Under the pieces are notes generated by a model. It did not search any database, was not told where the DNA came from, and worked only from the letters and a program-made list of their open reading frames with translations. A stretch of DNA of 9,834 bases from Lachnospiraceae bacterium (GTDB lineage Bacteria > Bacillota > Clostridia > Lachnospirales > Lachnospiraceae). Below, piece by piece: positions 5,695 to 9,834 of the stretch. The DNA is taken from NCBI GenBank assembly GCA_024697505.1, contig JAILFQ010000008.1, positions 1 through 9,834 on the forward strand. The letters run 5' to 3'. The first letter of the stretch is position 1. Each line of letters begins with the position of its first letter. The position numbers were made by a program, and so were the translations under genes.

Positions 5695-6705
5695 ATGGCA
5701 TTATTTGAATCATATGAAAGAAGAATTAATCAGATAAACGCTGTTCTTAACAGCTATGGTATCTCCTCTATCGAAGAAGCAGAGAAGATTACAAAGGATG
5801 CCGGTCTTAATGTTTATGACCAGGTAAAGAAGATTCAGCCTATTTGCTTTGAAAACGCTTGCTGGGCTTACACTGTAGGTGCTGCGATCGCTATCAAGAA
5901 GGGCTGCAGAAAGGCTTCCGATGCAGCAGCAGCTATTGGTGAAGGCCTTCAGGCTTTCTGTATTCCGGGTTCTGTTGCAGATACACGTAAGGTTGGTCTT
6001 GGACACGGTAACCTCGGTAAGATGTTACTTGAAGAGACAACAGACTGCTTCTGCTTCCTTGCAGGACACGAGTCCTTTGCGGCTGCAGAAGGTGCTATCG
6101 GTATTGCAGAGAAGGCTAACAAGGTTAGAGTTAAACCTCTCCGCGTTATCCTTAACGGTCTTGGTAAAGACGCAGCACAGATTATTTCCCGTATTAACGG
6201 CTTTACATATGTAGAGACAAAGTATGATCCATACACAAATAAGGTTGAGGAAGTTTTCCGTAAGTCTTATTCCGAGGGACTTCGTTCCAAGGTTAACTGC
6301 TACGGTGCCAACTCCGTTCCTGAAGGTGTTGCTATAATGTGGAAGGAAAATGTAGAAGTTTCCATCACAGGTAACTCCACAAACCCAACAAGATTCCAGC
6401 ATCCTGTTGCAGGTACATACAAGAAGGAGCGTATTGAGGCAGGTAAGAAGTACTTCTCCGTTGCTTCCGGCGGTGGTACAGGTAGAACACTTCATCCGGA
6501 CAACATGGCAGCAGGTCCTGCTTCCTATGGCTTTACAGATACACTCGGACGTATGCATTCAGATGCACAGTTCGCAGGTTCATCATCTGTTCCTGCTCAC
6601 GTAGAAATGATGGGACTTATCGGTATGGGTAACAACCCGATGGTAGGTGCTACAGTTGCAGTTGCGGTTTCTGTTGAAGAAGCAGCAAGAGCAGGCAAGT
6701 TCTAA
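5695..6705 (+). CDS. GGGtGRT-family protein of unknown function
   Basis: A 336-aa protein recognised by its name-giving motif GGGTGRT at residues 259-265 (within SVASGGGTGRTLHPDNM). Other glycine- and histidine-rich blocks are GLGHGNLG (101-108), LAGHESFAAAEGA (about 122-134) and HVEMMGLIGMGNNPMVGA near the C-terminus. Cysteines are at 51, 56, 71, 89, 118, 120 and 202. No signal peptide or membrane helix is seen, so it should be cytoplasmic. AAGGAGGT (5679-5686) is 8 nt before the ATG. The family sits next to the NifU-like gene in many anaerobes, implying a shared Fe-S, metal or sulfur task; no reaction is established to my knowledge. The glycine loops could bind a nucleotide or phosphate, but this is speculation. 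Codon use is that of a highly expressed gene. Confidence 0.88.
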   Translation: MALFESYERRINQINAVLNSYGISSIEEAEKITKDAGLNVYDQVKKIQPICFENACWAYTVGAAIAIKKGCRKASDAAAAIGEGLQAFCIPGSVADTRKVGLGHGNLGKMLLEETTDCFCFLAGHESFAAAEGAIGIAEKANKVRVKPLRVILNGLGKDAAQIISRINGFTYVETKYDPYTNKVEEVFRKSYSEGLRSKVNCYGANSVPEGVAIMWKENVEVSITGNSTNPTRFQHPVAGTYKKERIEAGKKYFSVASGGGTGRTLHPDNMAAGPASYGFTDTLGRMHSDAQFAGSSSVPAHVEMMGLIGMGNNPMVGATVAVAVSVEEAARAGKF

Positions 6706-6723
6706 TTTAGAGATTACTTTCGG

Positions 6724-6757
6724 AGGGCGTAAGGGTAAACTTTACGCCTTCTTTTTG
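6724..6757 (+). terminator. Intrinsic terminator after the GGGtGRT gene
   Basis: AGGGCGTAAG (6724-6733) pairs with the CTTTACGCCTT segment (6740-6750) with wobbles, around a short GGTAAA-type loop, followed by CTTTTT. It starts 19 nt after the stop and ends the NifU-like/GGGtGRT operon. Confidence 0.85.
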
Positions 6758-6774
6758 TGCTCTTTTTGTTAAAT

Positions 6775-6830
6775 ATCTAACTAATCATTAGATTTTTGCA
6801 AAATTACCCTATATAAAAGGGGTAAATTTT
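6775..6830. repeat. Two adjacent inverted repeats upstream of carD
   Basis: The first is ATCTAA-N7-TTAGAT (6775-6793), with CTAATCATTAG (6781-6791) as an inner palindrome. The second is AAAATTACCC (6800-6809) against GGGTAAATTTT (6820-6830), with one bulged A. They lie between the previous terminator and the carD -10, and could be operator sites. The rest of this roughly 220-nt gap is AT-rich with nothing else recognisable. Confidence 0.4.
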
Positions 6831-6849
6831 GTGAAAAAAAACTAATAGC

Positions 6850-6878
6850 CTATTGGGGCATTTTTGTGTTATTATAAT
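6850..6878 (+). promoter_or_regulatory. Candidate promoter of the CarD gene
   Basis: A consensus TATAAT lies at 6873-6878. The -35 is weak: CTATTG (6850-6855) at 17 nt spacing is the best fit. The predicted start near 6885 rules out a longer reading frame opening at GTG 6864. Confidence 0.55.
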
Positions 6879-6926
6879 AATGTTAAAAGAGGGCTTTTGC
6901 GTTTTAAAATGAAAAGAGAGGTAATT

Positions 6927-7433
6927 ATGTATAACATTGGAGAACTTGTACAGTATGGTAACAGTGGCGTATGCAAAATAGAAGAGATAATGCATGGCAT
7001 GCCTGGCTTGGACAAAAATGTTGACTATTATCTTATGGTGCCTGTGAATGGGAGAGACGGAAAGATTTATGCACCTGTAAATAATGAGAATCTTAAGATG
7101 AGAAAGATTCTTACAAGGGAAGATGCTAAAAAACTCATTGATTCTGTGCCGGAGGTTGTTGGGATTAAGATTGTCAACGAAAAGCAGTGCGAGGCTGTTT
7201 ATAAGGAAGCACTTTATTCTGTTGACTGCAGCAGATGGCTTGAACTTTTAAAAACACTTTACATAAGAAGAGATCAGAGAACTAAAGCGGGCAAGAAGAT
7301 AACTGCAACGGATGAAAGATACTTAAAGAATGCCGAAGAAAGATTTTTCGACGAATTTTCTATTGTTCTTGGGGAAGAAGAGGCTAAAGACAGACTTGCC
7401 GACCTTCCTAAGAAGATGCTTGAAACAGCATAA
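6927..7433 (+). CDS. CarD/CdnL-family RNA polymerase-binding regulator
   Basis: A 168-aa transcription factor of the CarD family, which binds the RNA polymerase beta subunit through an N-terminal Tudor-like domain and stabilises open promoter complexes. The N-terminus YNIGELVQYGNSGVCKIEEI is the classical opening strand pair; YYLMVPV and KIYAPVNNENLKMRKIL complete the barrel (about residues 1-65). The C-terminal half (from about 85) is helical, with CSRWLELLKTLYIRR and AEERFFDEFSIVLGEEEA as in CarD. There is no DNA-binding motif of its own, as expected. The start was set at ATG 6927 from GAGAGG (6916-6921) 5 nt upstream and the family-typical MYNIGE; ATG 6909 and GTG 6864 lack good sites, and 6864 precedes the -10. 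It appears monocistronic. Likely targets include ribosomal RNA promoters, inferred from relatives. Confidence 0.88.
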   Translation: MYNIGELVQYGNSGVCKIEEIMHGMPGLDKNVDYYLMVPVNGRDGKIYAPVNNENLKMRKILTREDAKKLIDSVPEVVGIKIVNEKQCEAVYKEALYSVDCSRWLELLKTLYIRRDQRTKAGKKITATDERYLKNAEERFFDEFSIVLGEEEAKDRLADLPKKMLETA

Positions 7434-7451
7434 AAATATTATAATAAAGAT

Positions 7452-7479
7452 TTGAACAAGCCATGGACTTATGTATAAT
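7452..7479 (+). promoter_or_regulatory. Promoter of the tocopherol-cyclase-like/birA operon
   Basis: TTGAAC (7452-7457) and a consensus TATAAT (7474-7479) are separated by 16 nt. Transcription should start near 7486. The -35 is also the left arm of an inverted repeat whose right arm is GTTCAA (7482-7487). Confidence 0.75.
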
Positions 7480-7520
7480 AGGTTCAAGGCTTTTTCATTA
7501 TTATGAAGGGATGTAAGCGT

Positions 7521-8657
7521 ATGTTTAATGTAAGCGATATTACAAGAAATGAATTTATGTTAACCGGAGGACTTTCCGGGAACGGGTATGACTGGTGGTG
7601 GCATTCTTTTACCGCAAAGAGCACCAAAACAGGTGAGGAAAGACCTTTTTTTGTGGAATTTTTTATATGTAACCCTGCACTTGGGGGAAAGGAACCGGTT
7701 TTTGGACAGCTTCCGGAAAATAAAGAAAAGGGAGTAAAACCATCTTATTTAATGATAAAGGCAGGTTGCTGGGGTAAGGAACATGCCCAGCTGCACCGCT
7801 TTTTCGGCATTGAAGAAGTAGATATTAAAGGAACTGCACCTTTTTCCATAAGTGCCGGCGAATGCTACGCTTCGGAAAACAGGCTTTTCGGAAACATAAA
7901 TGTATCTGAAGAGGAAAAAGAGGCTCATCCGGAGTGGATGAGTGACGCAGGAAAGATACAGTTTAATCTTACAATAGAAAAAGAAGTTGCTTTTAATGTT
8001 GGATATGGTGCCGGCAAACCTCTTCGCCTTGCGGAAGCTTTTGAAATGTATTGGCATGCGGAAGGTATGAAGTCTCTTTTTTATGGCAGTGTAATATTTA
8101 ACGGAGAAGAATTTGAGGTTATTCCGGAAAGCTCTTACGGCTATGCGGATAAAAACTGGGGTAAGGATTTTACCAGCCCTTGGCTTTGGCTTTCTTCAAA
8201 CCATATGGTAAGCAGAAAGACAGGCAAAGAACTTACAAACAGCGTTTTTGATATTGGAGGCGGAAGACCAAAGGTTTACTTTATGCCTTTGGAAAGAAAG
8301 CTTCTGGGAGCATTTTATTATGAAGGAAAAGAATACGAGTACAACTTTTCCAAGCCATGGACGGGTGCAAAGACCAGATTCAAATTTGAAGAAAAAGAAG
8401 ATGAGGTCGTTTGGAAGGTTATCTTAAACAACTCGGAATCTGTTATGAAGGTGGAAGTGCATTGTAAGAAGGAGGATATGCTCTTTATTAATTACGAAGC
8501 ACCTAACGGAAAGAAACTCCATAACAAGCTCTTTAACGGCGGAAACGGAACCGGAAGAGTATGGCTTTACAAGATAGAAGACGGTCTGCAAAAGCTTGTG
8601 GATGATATAGATATATACAATGTTGGCTGTGAATACGGCGAATATGACGAAGAGTAG
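7521..8657 (+). CDS. Tocopherol-cyclase-like (VTE1-like) protein
   Basis: A 378-aa protein that I assign to the tocopherol cyclase-like family on motif grounds. YGYADKNWGKDFTSPWLWLSSNH (residues 206-228) closely parallels the YAEKNWG-x-x-F-x-x-x-W-x-W-x-x-x-N block of plant and cyanobacterial VTE1 proteins, and the N-terminus GLSGNGYDWWWHSF (17-30) fits their Trp-rich opening strand. The rest alternates short beta-strands, consistent with a lipocalin-like double barrel. No signal peptide or membrane helix is seen. An anaerobic Firmicute is not expected to make tocopherol, and no quinone or prenyl gene is present here, so the substrate must differ; cyclase activity is not implied. ATG 7521 is preferred because AAGGGA (7506-7511) lies 9 nt upstream; ATG 7503 would add six residues without a clear site. 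It heads a probable operon with the 81-aa protein and the biotin ligase. A carotenoid hydratase-like relative of the same fold is the main alternative. Confidence 0.65.
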   Translation: MFNVSDITRNEFMLTGGLSGNGYDWWWHSFTAKSTKTGEERPFFVEFFICNPALGGKEPVFGQLPENKEKGVKPSYLMIKAGCWGKEHAQLHRFFGIEEVDIKGTAPFSISAGECYASENRLFGNINVSEEEKEAHPEWMSDAGKIQFNLTIEKEVAFNVGYGAGKPLRLAEAFEMYWHAEGMKSLFYGSVIFNGEEFEVIPESSYGYADKNWGKDFTSPWLWLSSNHMVSRKTGKELTNSVFDIGGGRPKVYFMPLERKLLGAFYYEGKEYEYNFSKPWTGAKTRFKFEEKEDEVVWKVILNNSESVMKVEVHCKKEDMLFINYEAPNGKKLHNKLFNGGNGTGRVWLYKIEDGLQKLVDDIDIYNVGCEYGEYDEE

Positions 8658-8672
8658 AAGGAGAAACGGGTT

Positions 8673-8918
8673 ATGAAAAGAACAATGAGTTTTAAAATGG
8701 AACGTCCAGGCCTTGTAAAAGTTGGAGATCTTGTGGATGTAAGAGAGGGAAACCTTCCAAACTCGGTTTTTTATTATGTTATTGAACCTGCCGTTGCAAT
8801 GAGCGGAAACTACGGGCTGGGAGACAGACTTTTTGAAACCAAAGGAACGGTTACGGATATAAAGGAAAACGAAAGAGGCTTCTATGTTACGGTTGAATTT
8901 GGACAGGATGAGGAATGA
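8673..8918 (+). CDS. Small protein of unknown function (81 aa)
   Basis: I do not recognise this gene. It is supported as real by AAGGAG (8658-8663) 9 nt before ATG 8673, a 15-nt gap from the previous stop, codon use like its neighbours, and an 11-nt overlap with the biotin ligase start at ATG 8908. The protein is soluble and probably mostly beta: [35 protein letters not shown], then [21 protein letters not shown], ending in acidic residues. The last segment looks like a strand-turn-strand of a small SH3- or OB-like barrel. There are no cysteines, no signal peptide and no membrane segment. Its position suggests coupled translation with birA, but gives no function. Confidence 0.75.
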   Translation: MKRTMSFKMERPGLVKVGDLVDVREGNLPNSVFYYVIEPAVAMSGNYGLGDRLFETKGTVTDIKENERGFYVTVEFGQDEE

Positions 8919-9693
8919 TCTTTTAAAGACAAAGACTTTTGGCAGATCCTGCAGATATTTTGAAGAAATAGATTCCACCAATAACTACCTTAAAGATTAT
9001 GCAAGAGAAAAGGGCAGCAATACGCCGGACGGTTTTCTTGTGGTCGCAGGCAGCCAGTCTGCCGGAAGGGGAAGAGTGGGAAGAAAGTTCTTTTCTCCCG
9101 GAGAAGCCGGGGTATATATGAGCCTCTTTACCCGCCCGAATACATCTACGGAAAACTTTGTAAGAATAACTCCTTCTGTAGCAGTTGCGGTATGCGGTGC
9201 AATCTGTTCTCTTGCAGGTAAAAAAGCGGAAGCGGAAGGGCTTACTAAACCGCATATAGGAATAAAGTGGGTAAATGACATATTCCTTAACGGCAAAAAG
9301 ATCTGCGGCATTCTGACAGAAAATGTTACGGACGAAACCGGGAGAATGGGAATTGTAACAGGAATAGGCATAAATGTAGGCAGGCTTGAATTCCCGGAAG
9401 ATCTTAAAAATGTAGCAACTTCCCTTGCAAATGAAGGCTACGAAATAAATAAAGAAGAACTTATTGCGGAGATCATGAACAGGCTGGAGTTTTATATGGA
9501 CGGCCTTAATACTTCCGCCTTTTTAAAAGAGTATAAGGAAAAGTCCCTTGTACTTGGGAAAGAAATAAAAGTTATGGCGGAAGACCCTTATATTGCCACC
9601 GCCATGGATATAGACGAAAACGGAGGTCTGATCGTAAAACGGGGAGATGAGGTCTTGCATATAAATACGGGTGAAGTAAGTATAAAATTGTAG
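8908..9693 (+). CDS. birA: Biotin-[acetyl-CoA-carboxylase] ligase, no HTH domain
   Basis: This 261-aa enzyme activates biotin with ATP to biotinyl-5'-AMP and transfers it to the lysine of biotin carboxyl carrier proteins in the cytoplasm. [11 protein letters not shown] (18-28) opens the catalytic domain. GRGRVGR (53-59) is the biotinyl-adenylate binding loop. [17 protein letters not shown] (120-136) is the KWPND block with Val for Pro and the catalytic-type lysine at 131. VTGIGINV follows, and a small SH3-like C-terminal domain starts near VLGKEIKVM. The N-terminal winged helix of E. coli BirA is missing, so it should not act as the biotin-operon repressor (group I ligase). ATG 8908 gives an 11-nt overlap with the preceding gene; its ribosome site is weak (GGA at 8901-8903), so translation is probably coupled. 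An upstream in-frame ATG at 8884 is less likely. Confidence 0.92.
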   Translation: MRNDLLKTKTFGRSCRYFEEIDSTNNYLKDYAREKGSNTPDGFLVVAGSQSAGRGRVGRKFFSPGEAGVYMSLFTRPNTSTENFVRITPSVAVAVCGAICSLAGKKAEAEGLTKPHIGIKWVNDIFLNGKKICGILTENVTDETGRMGIVTGIGINVGRLEFPEDLKNVATSLANEGYEINKEELIAEIMNRLEFYMDGLNTSAFLKEYKEKSLVLGKEIKVMAEDPYIATAMDIDENGGLIVKRGDEVLHINTGEVSIKL

Positions 9694-9706
9694 AAACTTT
9701 CGTAAA

Positions 9707-9733
9707 TGCGCCAATTATCTAACAATTGGCGCA
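9707..9733. repeat. Perfect 10-bp inverted repeat after birA
   Basis: TGCGCCAATT (9707-9716) and AATTGGCGCA (9724-9733) form a perfect stem with a 7-nt loop, 14 nt after the stop. No T-run follows directly (ATATAATTT comes next). It may be a 3'-end hairpin protecting the mRNA, or a non-canonical terminator stem. Confidence 0.65.
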
Positions 9734-9742
9734 ATATAATTT

Positions 9743-9762
9743 GCATAAAAATGCTCTTTTTT
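9743..9762 (+). terminator. Weak terminator before the last promoter
   Basis: GCAT (9743-9746) and ATGC (9751-9754) form a short stem with an AAAA loop, followed by TCTTTTTT. The stem alone is weak. With the strong hairpin 10 nt upstream it probably ends the birA operon. Confidence 0.4.
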
Positions 9763-9765
9763 GTG

Positions 9766-9794
9766 TTGACAAGGCTTTACGGTTTTGCTACACT
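9766..9794 (+). promoter_or_regulatory. Near-consensus promoter for the gene at the right edge
   Basis: A perfect TTGACA (9766-9771), a 17-nt spacer and TACACT (9789-9794), with TG at 9786-9787 giving an extended -10. The predicted start near 9801 leaves a leader of only about 20 nt before ATG 9822, so regulation by a long leader is excluded. Confidence 0.85.
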
Positions 9795-9821
9795 AAAGCA
9801 ATAAATTCAGGAGGAAATATC

Positions 9822-9834
9822 ATGAGAAGTGATT
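9822..9834 (+). CDS. Start of a gene cut by the window edge
   Basis: ATG 9822 follows AGGAGGA (9809-9815) at 6 nt and a strong promoter. Only MRSD can be read, so nothing can be said about the product. Confidence 0.7.

Noticed and set aside
6025..6558. 177-codon open frame on the - strand inside the GGGtGRT gene
   Set aside because: No ribosome site or promoter; cysteine-rich and low-similarity translation; it is a by-product of the biased codon use of the + strand gene.
8424..8981. 185-codon open frame on the - strand across three + strand genes
   Set aside because: Spans the end of one gene, a whole small gene and the start of birA, all well supported on the + strand; no ribosome site.
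7521..9693. A tocopherol or vitamin E biosynthesis cluster
   Set aside because: Only one gene resembles that pathway; neighbours are an unknown small protein and biotin ligase, and no prenyltransferase or methyltransferase is present.

Overview
The window reads as chromosomal DNA from a low-G+C anaerobic Firmicute, most likely Lachnospiraceae (Butyrivibrio/Eubacterium/Roseburia-like). The grounds are strong AGGAGG-type ribosome sites, AGA-rich arginine usage in most genes, sigma-A type promoters, short U-tract terminators, and a gene set typical of that family: a topoisomerase III, a PadR/DUF1700-DUF4097 cassette, a NifU-like/GGGtGRT pair, CarD, and a biotin ligase without a repressor domain. 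All eleven genes lie on the + strand. No tRNA, rRNA, CRISPR array, insertion sequence or phage gene was seen.

Layout. 1-2402: the C-terminal part of a type IA topoisomerase (topoisomerase III type), cut by the window edge, followed 27 nt later by a free-standing left-handed beta-helix (hexapeptide) transferase. 2403-3040: a monocistronic GNAT acetyltransferase gene with its own promoter, a 5'-UTR hairpin and a terminator. 3041-4900: a PadR regulator whose candidate promoter contains a perfect 16-bp palindrome over the -35, and a 426-aa protein with an N-terminal DUF1700/HAAS-like part and a C-terminal DUF4097-like region of nine Ser-Gly-Asp repeats. A bidirectional-looking terminator closes the unit.

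4900-6760: a two-gene operon of a NifU/IscU-like protein and a GGGtGRT-family protein. Both show codon use typical of highly expressed genes and end at a clear terminator. This is the best candidate in the window for a conserved but functionally undescribed system. 6760-7450: a CarD/CdnL-type RNA polymerase-binding regulator. 7450-9760: an apparent three-gene operon of a tocopherol-cyclase-like protein, an unrecognised 81-aa protein, and a biotin-[protein] ligase whose start overlaps the preceding stop. 9766-9834: a near-consensus promoter and the first four codons of another gene.

How they fit together: the PadR and DUF1700/DUF4097 proteins probably form an autoregulated envelope-stress-type cassette. 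The NifU-like/GGGtGRT pair probably acts together in metal, Fe-S or sulfur chemistry, but its role cannot be read from sequence. The biotin ligase is housekeeping, and why it is coupled to a tocopherol-cyclase-like protein is unclear. Family names were assigned by reading motifs, without a database search.
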